The notes beneath the pieces were generated by a model that saw only the letters and a program-made list of their open reading frames with translations, made no database searches and had not been told where the DNA came from. Below, piece after piece: positions 17,207 through 26,700 of a stretch of DNA of 64,000 nt. The stretch spans positions 806,001 through 870,000 of the forward strand of contig NZ_CP134876.1 in the NCBI RefSeq assembly GCF_032108445.1, written 5' to 3'. A program made the position numbers and the translations under genes. Origin of the DNA: Micromonospora halotolerans (GTDB lineage Bacteria; Actinomycetota; Actinomycetes; Mycobacteriales; Micromonosporaceae). The first letter of the stretch is position 1; each line of letters starts with the position of its first letter.

Positions 17207-17264
17207 ACCGCACCGCCCGTCGTCCGCGACCGCGCGGCTCGCCGGCCCGGCTCACTCCTCGCGC

Positions 17265-17528
17265 TCACACTTCCTCCCGGACCGCGAACCGCACCAGGGA
17301 CACCGACCCGACGAAGCCGAGCAGGGAGAGCACCACGAGCACGGGCAGCGTGGTGGCGTGCCCGTTCACCGCCGCCTCCGCGCCGACCGCGCCGAGCATG
17401 GTGGAGAGCAGCAGGTCGGCGGCGACCACCCGGTCGAGCAGGGACGGGCCCCGGTAGATCCGGGCCAGGGCGAGCAGCGCGGTGACCGAGAGCAGCACGG
17501 TCAGCGCGAGGGCGAGGAGCGCGGTCAC
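17265..17528 (-). CDS. mnhF: Na+/H+ antiporter subunit F (MnhF/MrpF)
   Basis: The 87-residue protein has three membrane segments and the MrpF motif ALARIYRGPSLLDRVVAADLL. A conserved Asp (DRVVAADLL) is thought to take part in cation movement in this family. The start is a GTG at 17528 that overlaps the mnhE stop codon, giving translational coupling. It is part of the A/B-C-D-E-F-G Mrp operon. Confidence 0.92.
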   Translation of the reverse strand: MTALLALALTVLLSVTALLALARIYRGPSLLDRVVAADLLLSTMLGAVGAEAAVNGHATTLPVLVVLSLLGFVGSVSLVRFAVREEV

Positions 17529-18181
17529 GGGTGGTCCCTCCGATCGGCGGGTTCGAAATCGAGCTGGCGTACCTCGGCGGGGGAGCCCACGGCGCGGACG
17601 ATGCGACGTTCGACGGCGAGGGTGCGCTCCCGGCCGGCGGTCAGGTCCTCCGGGCCGCGGACGTCGAGCACGTGCACGTAGAGCACCCCGCGGTCGCGGT
17701 CCACCTCGAGGATCAGGGTCCCCGGCACCAGCGAGATCACCTCGGCGGTGAGCGCCAGGTTGAGATCGGTGCGGACCCGCAGCGGCACCGCGATGACCGC
17801 TCCGCGCGGGCGGTAGCCGGGACGCACCGCCACGGCGGCGACGTGGAGGCTCGCGGTGACCAGTTCGCCGGCGAAGGTCACCGCGAGGACCAGCAGGGCG
17901 CCGGGGCGCAGCCGCCCGCCGAAGGTGACCGGCGGGAGCGGGAAGAAGAGCAGCACGGCCACGCCGAGCACCAGGCCGGCGAGCACGTTGCCCCAGGACA
18001 GGTCGCCCCAGAGCAGCACCCAGATGGCGACCAGCCAGCCGAGCGCGATGGCCTGGTCGCGCCGCCGCCCGCCCCGGCCCACAGCGGGCGCGGGGGCGTC
18101 GGGCGCCGATCCGGTCGGTGGCAGCCCGCCCGGCGGTTCCCCGCCGTCGGCCGGCCGGCCCGCGGGCAGGCTGTCGGTCAC
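17525..18181 (-). CDS. mnhE: Na+/H+ antiporter subunit E (MnhE/MrpE)
   Basis: The 218-residue protein starts at a GTG (18181) that overlaps the mnhD stop (GTGA). After a Pro/Gly-rich tail of about 40 residues come two to three membrane segments (AIALGWLVAIWVLLWGDLSW, LVLGVAVLLFFPLPPV) and the MrpE signature LTAEVISLVPGTLILEVDRDRGVLYVHVLD (about 140-170). The extended N-terminal tail is longer than in firmicute homologues, which are near 160 residues. It sits in the membrane as part of the Mrp complex. Confidence 0.92.
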   Translation of the reverse strand: MTDSLPAGRPADGGEPPGGLPPTGSAPDAPAPAVGRGGRRRDQAIALGWLVAIWVLLWGDLSWGNVLAGLVLGVAVLLFFPLPPVTFGGRLRPGALLVLAVTFAGELVTASLHVAAVAVRPGYRPRGAVIAVPLRVRTDLNLALTAEVISLVPGTLILEVDRDRGVLYVHVLDVRGPEDLTAGRERTLAVERRIVRAVGSPAEVRQLDFEPADRRDHP

Positions 18182-19683
18182 GGCAGGTCCGCCGGCAGGA
18201 CGGCCCGGACGTACGGGGTGCGCTGGCGCAGGTCGGTGGCCGCGTCCGAGGTGACCCGGAACAGCGGCCCGGCGGCCGCGGTGAGCACCAGCCCGAGCAC
18301 CACGAGGGCCGCGGTGGCCCCGACCATCAGCCCGGGCAGCCGGACGGGCGGGCCGGCGGTGGCCAGCCGGGGCGCCCGCCAGAACGCGATGTTCCACACC
18401 CGGGAGGCGGCGTAGAGGGTGAGCAGGCTGGTCAGGGTGCCGGCCCCGACGAGCACGGCGGGCAGCGTCCCGCCGGCCGCCACGCCGGCCTGGAGCAGGC
18501 CGAGCTTGCCGAGGAAGCCGGAGAACGGCGGGATGCCGGCCAGGTTCATGGCCGGGACGAAGAAGAGCACGGCGAGCAGCGGGGCGAGGCGGGCCAGCCC
18601 GCCGAGCCGGCGCAGGTCGGTGCTGCCGGCGCGCTCCTCGACCAGGCCGGCGACCAGGAAGAGGGTGGTCTGGATGGTGATGTGGTGCACCACGTAGAAG
18701 ATCGCCCCGGCCAGGCCCGCGACGCTGCTCAACGCCACCCCGAAGATCATGTAGCCGATGTGGCTGACCAGCGTGAAGGAGAAGATCCGCTTCAGGTCGG
18801 ACTGGGCCGCCGCGCCCAGGATGCCGACCACCATGGTCAGCCCGGCCACCACCATGAGCAGGCCGGAGACCTGCCCGCCGGGGAAGAGCAGGGTCTCGGT
18901 GCGGATGATCGCGTAGACGCCGACCTTGGTGAGCAGGCCGGCGAAGACCGCGGTGACCGGGGCGGGCGCGGTCGGGTAGCTGTCCGGCAGCCAGGCCGAG
19001 ACCGGGAAGACCGCCGCCTTGATGGCGAAGGCGAGCAGCAGGGTGAGCTGCAACGCCAGGCGTACGCCGGACGGCAGGGCGTCCAACCGGCCGGCGAGCT
19101 GCGCCATGTTGAGGGTGCCGGTGGCCGCGTACACGAGCCCCACCGCGGCCAGGAAGATCATCGACGACAGGACGCTGACCACCACGTACGTCGAACCGGT
19201 GCGGATCCGCACCTCCGTGCCGCCGAGGGTGATCAGCACGAAGCTCGCGGCCAGCAGGATCTCGAAGCCGACGAACAGGTTGAACAGGTCTCCGGCGAGG
19301 AAGGCGTTCGTCACGCCGGCGATCAGCACGAGGTAGGTGGGGTGGTAGATGCTCACCGGCGCGGACTCGCTGGTCTCCCCCCGCCCCTGACCGATCGAGT
19401 AGAGCAGCACGCACAGGGTGACCGCCGAGGAGACCACCAGCATGAGCGCGGCCAACTGGTCGGCGACCAGCACGATGCCGACCGGAGGCGGCCAGCCGCC
19501 CACCCGGACCACCAGCGGACCGTGCCGGTACGCCTCGACCAGCAGCACCATCGCCACCACCAGGGTCGTGGTCAGCCCGATCACGCTGACCGACCGCTGC
19601 AACCGGGGCCGGTTGGTGAGGATCAGGGTGAGCGCCGCGCCGAGCAACGGCACCACCACCGGCAGCGGCACGAGAGCGGTCAT
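18178..19683 (-). CDS. mnhD: Na+/H+ antiporter subunit D (MnhD/MrpD)
   Basis: The 501-residue protein is a proton-pumping-type subunit homologous to complex I NuoM/N, with about 14 membrane helices. Key motifs are NAFLAGDLFNLFVGFEILLAASFVLI (the conserved membrane Glu in FEI), LAFAIKAAVFPVSAWLPDSYPTAPAPVTAVFAGLLTKVGVYAI (lysines of the proton path) and FSFTLVSHIGYMIFG. It overlaps mnhC (ATGA at 19680-19683) and mnhE (GTGA), so the operon is tightly coupled. Confidence 0.94.
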   Translation of the reverse strand: MTALVPLPVVVPLLGAALTLILTNRPRLQRSVSVIGLTTTLVVAMVLLVEAYRHGPLVVRVGGWPPPVGIVLVADQLAALMLVVSSAVTLCVLLYSIGQGRGETSESAPVSIYHPTYLVLIAGVTNAFLAGDLFNLFVGFEILLAASFVLITLGGTEVRIRTGSTYVVVSVLSSMIFLAAVGLVYAATGTLNMAQLAGRLDALPSGVRLALQLTLLLAFAIKAAVFPVSAWLPDSYPTAPAPVTAVFAGLLTKVGVYAIIRTETLLFPGGQVSGLLMVVAGLTMVVGILGAAAQSDLKRIFSFTLVSHIGYMIFGVALSSVAGLAGAIFYVVHHITIQTTLFLVAGLVEERAGSTDLRRLGGLARLAPLLAVLFFVPAMNLAGIPPFSGFLGKLGLLQAGVAAGGTLPAVLVGAGTLTSLLTLYAASRVWNIAFWRAPRLATAGPPVRLPGLMVGATAALVVLGLVLTAAAGPLFRVTSDAATDLRQRTPYVRAVLPADLP

Positions 19684-20162
19684 CCCTCCTCCCTCCGCTG
19701 GCGCAGGCGGCGCAGCGCCGGCTCCGGGTCCACCTGCTCCGGGTCGTTGTCCGGCCCCTCGCCGCCGAGGTCCGCGGTGGGCACCTCGTTGCTCCTGGCG
19801 AGCCGGACGACCTGCCGGTCCTCCAGGTCGTCCTGCACCTCGTCGTCGCCGGTCAGGTACCAGCTCCGGTAGGCGACGGCGAGCAGGAACGCGGTCAGCC
19901 CGAAGGTGATCACCACGGCGGTGAGCACCATGGCCTGCGGCAGCGCGTCGCTCATGGCCGACGCCGGCGCGGTGCCCGCCAGCGGCGCGGCCCCGGACCG
20001 GCCGCCGAGCAGGATCAGCAGGTTCACCCCGTTGCCGAGCAGGATGACGCCGAGCAGGATCCGGGTCAGGCTCCGCTCCAGCAGCAGCGTGACCCCGGTG
20101 GCCACGAGCACGCCGACGGCGATCACCAGCACCAGGGTCGGCCCGGCCGCGCCCCGGGTCAC
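19680..20162 (-). CDS. mnhC: Na+/H+ antiporter subunit C (MnhC/MrpC)
   Basis: The 160-residue protein resembles NuoK, with three membrane segments and the core LERSLTRILLGVILLGNGVNLLILLGG followed by DALPQAMVLTAVVITFGLTAFLLAVAYR. A cytosolic acidic tail of about 45 residues follows. The start is a GTG at 20162, 43 bp after the mnhA stop. It acts in the Mrp complex next to subunit D. Confidence 0.93.
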   Translation of the reverse strand: MTRGAAGPTLVLVIAVGVLVATGVTLLLERSLTRILLGVILLGNGVNLLILLGGRSGAAPLAGTAPASAMSDALPQAMVLTAVVITFGLTAFLLAVAYRSWYLTGDDEVQDDLEDRQVVRLARSNEVPTADLGGEGPDNDPEQVDPEPALRRLRQRREEG

Positions 20163-20205
20163 CGGGGCACCCCCGGACGGGACCGGGACCCTCGCGGCGG
20201 CGCGC

Positions 20206-23040
20206 TCACGGCGCCTCCCCCTCGTGCTGCACGGCGAGCCCGCGGGCCGGTTCGCCGGCCGCCTCGACGTGCCGGTCCACCTCGGCGCCGAGGCTGCGCA
20301 GGATGTCCAGCACGAGCCCGACCACGACCAGGTAGACGCCGATGTCGAAGAAGAGCGACGTGACCAGGTAGAAGTCGCCGACCAGCGGCAGCCAGAGGTT
20401 GACCTTCACGCTCTCCAGCACCTGGTCGGCGAGGAGCAGCCCGACCGCGCCGCCGCCCACCGAGAGGGCCAGGCCCGCGCCGAGCACGGTGCCGGCGCCG
20501 ACCGGCGCCGCCTCGGCCAGCTCGTACCGGCCGCCGGCCAGGTAGCGGACGGTCAGCGCGAGGCCGGCGACCAGGCCGCCGGAGAAGCCGCCGCCCGGAG
20601 AGTTGTGCCCGGAGAAGAGCAGGAACAGCGAGAAGAGCAGCACCGTGTGGAAGATCAGCCGGGTGACCACCTCGAAGACGATCGAGCGGCGGCGCGCGTG
20701 CAGGGTCGCCCCGCCGCGCAGCCAGACCGTCCCCCGGTCCGGGCCGGACCGGACCGGGGCGGGTCGGCGCGGCCGGGGCCCGGTGCGGGACCGCTCGAAG
20801 ATCAGGCTGGCCACCCCGGTCGCGGTCACCACCAGCACGGCCATCTCCCCCATGGTGTCCCAGGCCCGGATGTCGACCAGGGTCACGTTGACCACGTTGC
20901 GGCCGTAGCCCTCCGCCACGGCCAGGTCGGGGAACGCGGCCGAGATCGACGGGGTCCGCCGCGCACCCGCCGCGGCCAGCGCCAGGCCGGCCGTCACCAG
21001 ACCGGCGGCCAGCCCGATGCCCCGGCGGACCCAGCGGCTGCGGCGCAGCGGGCGGGCCGAGAAGCGGTCCGGGAGCCGGCGCAGCACCAGCACGAAGACG
21101 GCGATGGTGGCGGTCTCCACGAGGAACTGGGTGAGCGCCACGTCGGGCGCGCCGTAGAGGACGAACATCATCGCGGTGCCGTAGCCGGTGACGCCCACCA
21201 GCAGCATCGCGGTGAGCCGGCGCCGGGCGCCCACCGCGAGCAGCGCGGCCACCGCGATCACCACGCAGACCACGAGCTGGGTCGGGTTGTCCCAGACCGC
21301 GATCTCCGTGCGCCAGGGCCGGGTGGCCAGCATGGCGCCGCCCGGCACCAGCACCAGGGAGACCAGCACGGTGCCCAGGTACTGCGGCAGGGCGCCGCGC
21401 TGGGTCGCGCCGGTGACCTCGATGGCGAACCGGTCGAACCAGTGGGTGATCCACTCGTACCCCTGGTTGCCGCCGACCGGCGCCCGCAGCCGGGTCAGCG
21501 CCGGGGTGAGCGGGCCGCGGACCAGGTGCAGCACGAAGCCGCCGGCCAGCACGACGGCGGAGAGGCCGAGCGCCGCGGTCGGTCCGTGCCAGAGCGCCAG
21601 CTTCTCCTCGACCGGGCCGAACAGCTCGGCGTACGGGCGGAGGAGGCCGCCCAGCCAGCCGGCGGCCGGGCCGGCGGCGAACCCGGCGACGGCGAGCAGG
21701 GCCGGGGGTACGAGCATCGCGGCGGGCGGCCGCGCCACGTCGGTGACCGGCACGCCCGGCCGCGACGCGAAGGCACCCCAGAGGAACCGGATGCTGTACG
21801 CGACGGTCAGCGCGCTTCCGACCACCAGCCCGGCGAGCACCACGGGCCGCCCGGTGAACGCCCCGAGCACCGCCTCCTTCGCCACGAACCCGAGCAGCGG
21901 CGGCACGCCGGCCATCGAGGCGGCGGCCAGCGTGGCGACCGTGGCGAGCACCGGGGCGCCGCGTCCCACGCCGGACAGGTCGCGCAGGTCCCGGCTGCCG
22001 GCGCTGTGGTCGAGGATGCCGACGACGAGGAAGAGCGCCGCCTTGAACAGCGCGTGCGCCAGCAGCATGGCGACGCCGGCGAGGGCCGCCTTCGGGGTGC
22101 CCGCCCCGAGCACCACGGTGAGCAGGCCGAGCTGGCTGACCGTCCCGTACGCCAGCAGCAGCTTGAGGTCGGTCTGCCGCAGCGCCGCCCAGCCCCCGGC
22201 GACCAGCGTGACCAGCCCGGCGACCACGGTGACCGGACGCCACGGCCCGGCCGGCGCGAGCGCCGGGCCGAGCAGCCCGATGAGGAACACCCCGGCCTTC
22301 ACCATGGCCGCCGCGTGCAGGTAGGCGCTGACCGGGGTGGGCGCCGCCATCGCCACCGGCAGCCACGAGGTGAACGGGAACACCGCGGACTTCGCGAGCG
22401 CGCCGGCGAGGACGAGCACCACGGCGACCACCAGGTAACCGCCGCCGGGCAGCGGCGCGGCCGTGACGACGGACCAGCGGTAGCTGCCGACGTGGTGGCC
22501 GAGCAGCAGGAAGCCGACCAGCATGGCCAGCCCGCCCAGGGTGGTGACGGTCAGCGCCTGGGCCGCGGCCCAGCGGCTGGACCGCCGCTCGGTGCTGTGC
22601 CCGATGAGCAGGTAGGAGAAGACCGTGGTCAGCTCCCAGAAGACGTAGAGCAGCAGCAGGTCGTCGGAGACGACCAGGCCGAGCATCGCCCCCGCGAAGG
22701 CGACCATGACGGCCGCGAACCGGGCCAGGCCCGCCGAGCCGGCGTGGAAGTAGCGGGCGGAGTAGACCAGCACCAGCGCGCCGACGCCGCCGACCAGCAA
22801 CAGCATCAGCCAGGACAGGGTGGTGACCCGCAGCGCCACGTCGAGCTGGAGCTCCGCGACCCACGGGTACGTCTCGACCACCGCTTCGCCCGCGTGGACC
22901 GCCCCGGTGTGCGCCACCGCCCACCCGAAGGTGGCGGCCGGGGCGAGCGCGAGCAGCAGGCAGGCGCGGGGGCCCCACCGGCGGACCAGCAGCGGGGCGG
23001 ACAGGGCCGCCACCAGGTGCAGGATCAGCAGGACGAGCAC
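20206..23040 (-). CDS. mnhA: Na+/H+ antiporter subunit A fused to B (MnhA/MrpAB)
   Basis: The 944-residue protein is MrpA, homologous to NuoL, with a C-terminal MrpB domain. Residues 1-500 hold the antiporter core (LLLLYVFWELTTVFSYLLIGH, LAKSAVFPFTSWLPVAMAAPTPVSAYLHAAAMVKAGVFLI). Next come a NuoJ-like DUF4040 region (TAMLLVGVTGYGTAMMFVLYGAPDVALTQFLVET) and the MrpB part (TRLIFHTVLLFSLFLLFSGHNSPGGGFSGGLVAG). No separate mnhB gene exists, so the fusion supplies it. I prefer the GTG at 23040, which has GGGAG five bases upstream; a GTG at 23088 would add 16 residues. It is the first gene of the operon. Confidence 0.93.
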   Translation of the reverse strand: MLVLLILHLVAALSAPLLVRRWGPRACLLLALAPAATFGWAVAHTGAVHAGEAVVETYPWVAELQLDVALRVTTLSWLMLLLVGGVGALVLVYSARYFHAGSAGLARFAAVMVAFAGAMLGLVVSDDLLLLYVFWELTTVFSYLLIGHSTERRSSRWAAAQALTVTTLGGLAMLVGFLLLGHHVGSYRWSVVTAAPLPGGGYLVVAVVLVLAGALAKSAVFPFTSWLPVAMAAPTPVSAYLHAAAMVKAGVFLIGLLGPALAPAGPWRPVTVVAGLVTLVAGGWAALRQTDLKLLLAYGTVSQLGLLTVVLGAGTPKAALAGVAMLLAHALFKAALFLVVGILDHSAGSRDLRDLSGVGRGAPVLATVATLAAASMAGVPPLLGFVAKEAVLGAFTGRPVVLAGLVVGSALTVAYSIRFLWGAFASRPGVPVTDVARPPAAMLVPPALLAVAGFAAGPAAGWLGGLLRPYAELFGPVEEKLALWHGPTAALGLSAVVLAGGFVLHLVRGPLTPALTRLRAPVGGNQGYEWITHWFDRFAIEVTGATQRGALPQYLGTVLVSLVLVPGGAMLATRPWRTEIAVWDNPTQLVVCVVIAVAALLAVGARRRLTAMLLVGVTGYGTAMMFVLYGAPDVALTQFLVETATIAVFVLVLRRLPDRFSARPLRRSRWVRRGIGLAAGLVTAGLALAAAGARRTPSISAAFPDLAVAEGYGRNVVNVTLVDIRAWDTMGEMAVLVVTATGVASLIFERSRTGPRPRRPAPVRSGPDRGTVWLRGGATLHARRRSIVFEVVTRLIFHTVLLFSLFLLFSGHNSPGGGFSGGLVAGLALTVRYLAGGRYELAEAAPVGAGTVLGAGLALSVGGGAVGLLLADQVLESVKVNLWLPLVGDFYLVTSLFFDIGVYLVVVGLVLDILRSLGAEVDRHVEAAGEPARGLAVQHEGEAP

Positions 23041-23161
23041 GCGCACTCCCGGTCGAGGTGACAGCGCGCCCAGGCACGCTGCGGCCACGACCGATCAGAC
23101 GCTACATTCCCGCCCGACCGGGCGGTTTTCGGGAAACCGGCCCGGCGCCCGGCGCCCCCGC

Positions 23162-23530
23162 TCAGCGCAGGGCGGGGTCGGGGGCGGAGCGGTCCCGGCG
23201 GGGCGCCTCGACGAGCAGGTCGGTGCGGCCGAGCTGGCGGACCGCCTTGTTGACGACCCGCTGCGCGGCGGCCAGGGAGCGCACCGGCAGCAGCTTGCCG
23301 CGGCTCTCCCGGCGCAGCACGAAGTAGTGCACGGCGGCGCGGACGAGCCCCCGGTCGGCGGCGCTGGAGTGGGCGGTGGCGACGACCAGCTCGCGCAGGC
23401 AGCGGGCCAGTTCCTCGGCCAGCTCCAGCTCGGGGCCGTGCAGGCCGGTGCGCAGTGTGGCGAGGTGACTGTCGACCTTGCGGATGAGCACGTCGGTGCC
23501 GGACCCGGACCCTCGCCCCTGCACGGTCAT
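23162..23530 (-). CDS. Uncharacterised 122-aa protein
   Basis: I do not recognise this family. The 122-residue product (MTVQGRGSGSGTDVLIRKVDSHLATLRTGL...) is predicted all-helical, soluble and basic toward the end. It has amphipathic helices such as LELAEELARCLRELVVATAHS and RSLAAAQRVVNKAVRQLGRTDLLVEAP, and no Cys pair or catalytic motif. The composition is normal coding sequence, and the ATG at 23530 follows GGGTGGAGGGG. It lies upstream of the mnhA start in the same direction but is separated from it by 121 bp, and is divergent from lhr. The AT-rich upstream region has several inverted repeats, so regulated expression is likely. Confidence 0.65.
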   Translation of the reverse strand: MTVQGRGSGSGTDVLIRKVDSHLATLRTGLHGPELELAEELARCLRELVVATAHSSAADRGLVRAAVHYFVLRRESRGKLLPVRSLAAAQRVVNKAVRQLGRTDLLVEAPRRDRSAPDPALR

Positions 23531-23567
23531 CCAAGCCCCTCCACCCCACGCTGCGTTGCGAGTGAAG

Positions 23568-23614
23568 TTACTTTATGTTGCGCAGTGCAAGCAAGCAGTT
23601 AAGTAAGACTTAAC
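23568..23614. promoter_or_regulatory. AT-rich palindromic region between unknown gene and lhr
   Basis: GTTAAGT (23598-23604) and ACTTAAC (23608-23614) form a perfect 7-bp inverted repeat with a 3-base centre. TTACTT at 23568-23573 and AAGTAA at 23601-23606 form a wider pair. The stretch is strikingly less GC-rich than everything around it. It lies 38 bp or more upstream of the 122-aa gene, in the right place for an operator or A+T-rich promoter. Confidence 0.45.
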
Positions 23615-23680
23615 GCGTCCAAGGCCGCATCCGTCGCTTAAAGCACCGTCCCGGACAGATCAGCGTCTCGCGAGGACCGG

Positions 23681-23703
23681 TTGTCACACGGTCGAGGCAG
23701 GAT
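23681..23703 (+). promoter_or_regulatory. Candidate RecA-NDp-like promoter of lhr
   Basis: TTGTCACAC at 23681-23689 is followed by exactly eight bases and then CAGGAT (23698-23703). This matches the damage-inducible pattern TTGTCRGTG-N8-TANNNT in the TTGTCR core, spacing and the key A and T of the -10. Transcription would begin near 23710, making the GTG at 23711 a leaderless start. Confidence 0.45.
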
Positions 23704-26700
23704 GGAGGGCGTGGCGGACGAGGTGACCCGGGGCGCGGCGGTCCTGGCGGGGTTCGGCGCGGCGACCCGGGAGTGGTTCGCCGCGGCCTTCGCGGCGCCC
23801 ACCCCCGCCCAGGAAGGCGCCTGGCGGTCGGTCGCCGCCGGCCGCAACGCGCTGGTCGTCGCCCCGACCGGCTCCGGCAAGACCCTTGCGGCGTTCCTCT
23901 GGTCGCTCGACCGGCTGGCCAAGGAGCCACCGCCCGCCGAGGCGCGGCAGCGCTGCCGGGTCCTCTACGTCAGCCCGCTCAAGGCGCTCGCCGTCGACGT
24001 CGAACGGAACCTGCGCGCCCCGCTCACCGGCATCCGGCAGGCCGCCACCCGGCTCGGCCTCACCCCGCCCGACATCACCGTGGGCATGCGCACCGGTGAC
24101 ACCCCCTCCGACGAGCGGCGGGCCTTCGCCCGCACCCCGCCGGACATCCTCATCACCACGCCCGAGTCGCTGTTCCTGCTGCTCACCTCCGCCGCCCGCG
24201 ACTCGCTGCGCGGGGTGCGCACGGTGATCGTCGACGAGGTGCACGCGGTCGCCGGGACGAAGCGCGGCGCCCACCTGGCGCTCTCCCTGGAACGCCTCGA
24301 CGCGCTGCTGGAGACCCCGGCGCAGCGCATCGGGCTCTCCGCCACCGTCCGGCCGATCGACGTCTGCGCCCGCTTCCTCGGCGGCGCCCGCCCGGTCGAC
24401 GTGGTGCAGCCGCCCACCAGCAAGACCATCGAGGTCAGCGTCCAGGTCCCGGTCGAGGACATGACCCGCCTCGACGAGCAGGAGCCGCCGGAGGACGCGC
24501 TGGGTGGCGTCGGGCCGCGCCGGGCGTCGATCTGGCCCGCCGTCGAGGAACGGGTCTTCGCGTTGATCCGGTCGCACCGGTCGACCATCGTGTTCACCAA
24601 CTCGCGGCGCAGCGCCGAGCGGCTCTGCGCCCGGCTCAACGAGCTGGCCGCCGAGGAGCTGGAGGCCGCGGCCGCCCCGGACGGCGGTCGCGTGGCCCGG
24701 GGCGGGGAGCCGGTGCGCGTATCCGAGCTGCTGCCCGGGGGCGGCGGCCCGCCGGACGACGGTCCTGGACAAGGCCCCGGCCTGGCGGCCGGCGACGTCG
24801 GTCCGGAGGGTGGCGTCGGCCCGGCGCGGCGGCGCGGCGCCGACGCGTTCGGCGGGCCGGTCGGGCCGCTGCGCGCGCCCCGGCAGCCGGCCGAGGTGAT
24901 GGCACAGTCCGGGGCGGCGGCCGGGGCGCCACCGGTGATCGCCCGCGCCCACCACGGCAGCGTCTCCCGGGAGGAGCGCAAGCACATCGAGGAGGCGCTC
25001 AAGTCCGGGCAGCTCCCGGCCGTGGTCGCCACCTCCAGCCTGGAGCTGGGCATCGACATGGGCGCGGTCGACCTGGTCGTGCAGATCGAGGCCCCGCCGA
25101 GCGTCGCCGCCGGCCTGCAGCGCGTCGGCCGGGCCGGGCACCAGGTCGGCGCGGTCTCCCGGGGCGTGGTCTTCCCGAAGCACCGCGGCGACCTGCTCTC
25201 CTGCACCGTGGTCGCCGAGCGGATGGGCGAGGGCGCGATCGAGGAGCTGCACTACCCGCGCAACCCGCTCGACGTGCTGGCCCAGCAGATCGTGGCGATG
25301 GTGGCCCTGGAGCCGTGGCGGCTGGGCGACCTGGCCGTGCTGGTCCGCCGGGCCGCGCCCTTCGCCGAGCTGCCCGACTCGGCGCTGCACGCGGTGCTCG
25401 ACATGCTGTCCGGGCGCTACCCGTCGACCGCCTTCGCCGAGCTGCGCCCCCGACTGGTCTGGGACCGGGCCGCCGACGTGCTCACCGGCCGGCCCGGCGC
25501 GCAGCGGCTCGCCGTCACCAGCGGCGGCACCATCCCCGACCGGGGGCTGTTCGGGGTCTTCCTGGCCGGCGCCGAGCGGGCCGCCCGCGTGGGCGAGCTG
25601 GACGAGGAGATGGTCTACGAGTCCCGGGTCGGCGACGTGTTCCTGCTCGGCTCGTCGTCCTGGCGGATCGAGGAGATCACGCCCGACCGGGTGCTGGTCT
25701 CCCCCGCGCCCGGGCAGGCCGCCCGGATGCCGTTCTGGAAGGGCGACCAGCTCGGCCGGCCGGTCGAGCTGGGCCGGGCCATCGGCGCGCGGGTCCGGGC
25801 GCTGCTGCGGCAGTCCGACACCGACGCGGTGGCCGCGCTGCGCGCCGGCGGGCTGGACGACTGGGCCGCCGGCAACCTGATGGCCTACCTGCGCGAGCAG
25901 AAGGAGGCCACCCGGTCGTTGCCCGACGACCGCACGGTCGTGGTCGAGCGGTTCCGCGACGAGCTGGGCGACTGGCGGCTCGCCGTGCACTCGGTGCTCG
26001 GCGCCCGGGTCAACGGCCCGTGGGCGCTGGCCATCGGCCGGCGGCTGGCCGAGCGCTACGGGGTGGACGCCCAGGTGATGCCCTCCGACGACGGGATCGT
26101 CGTCCGGCTGCCGGACACCGCCGAGGAGCCGCCCGGCGCCGACGTGGTGGTCTTCGACCCCGAGGAGATCGCCCAGCTGGTCGAGGAGTCCGTCGGCACC
26201 TCGGCGCTGTTCGCCTCCCGGTTCCGCGAGTGCGCGGCCCGGTCGCTGCTGCTGCCCCGCCGCGACCCGCGCCGCCGGCAGCCGCTCTGGCAACAGCGCC
26301 AGCGCGCCGCCCAGCTCCTCGACGTGGCCCGCGAGTACGCCGACTTCCCGGTCACTCTGGAGGCCGCCCGGGAGTGCCTCCAGGACGTCTTCGACCAGCC
26401 GGCGCTTGCCGAGCTGATGCGCGACCTGGGCGCCCGCAAGGTCCGCCTGGTCGAGGTGGAGTCCGAGCGCCCGTCGCCGTTCGCCCGCTCCCTGCTCTTC
26501 GGCTACGTGGGCGCGTTCCTCTACGAGGGCGACGCGCCGCTGGCCGAACGGCGGGCCGCCGCCCTGGCCCTCGACTCCGCGCTCCTCGGCGAGCTGCTCG
26601 GCCGGGTCGACCTGCGGGAGCTGCTCGACCCCGCGGTGCTGGCCGAGACCGAGCGGCAACTGCGCTGGCGCACCGAGCAGCGCCGCGCCCGCGACGCCGA

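Noticed and set aside
17525..19414. A single long frame covering mnhE and most of mnhD
   Set aside because: The upstream part is a shadow frame; mnhE begins at the GTG at 18181, which overlaps the mnhD stop.
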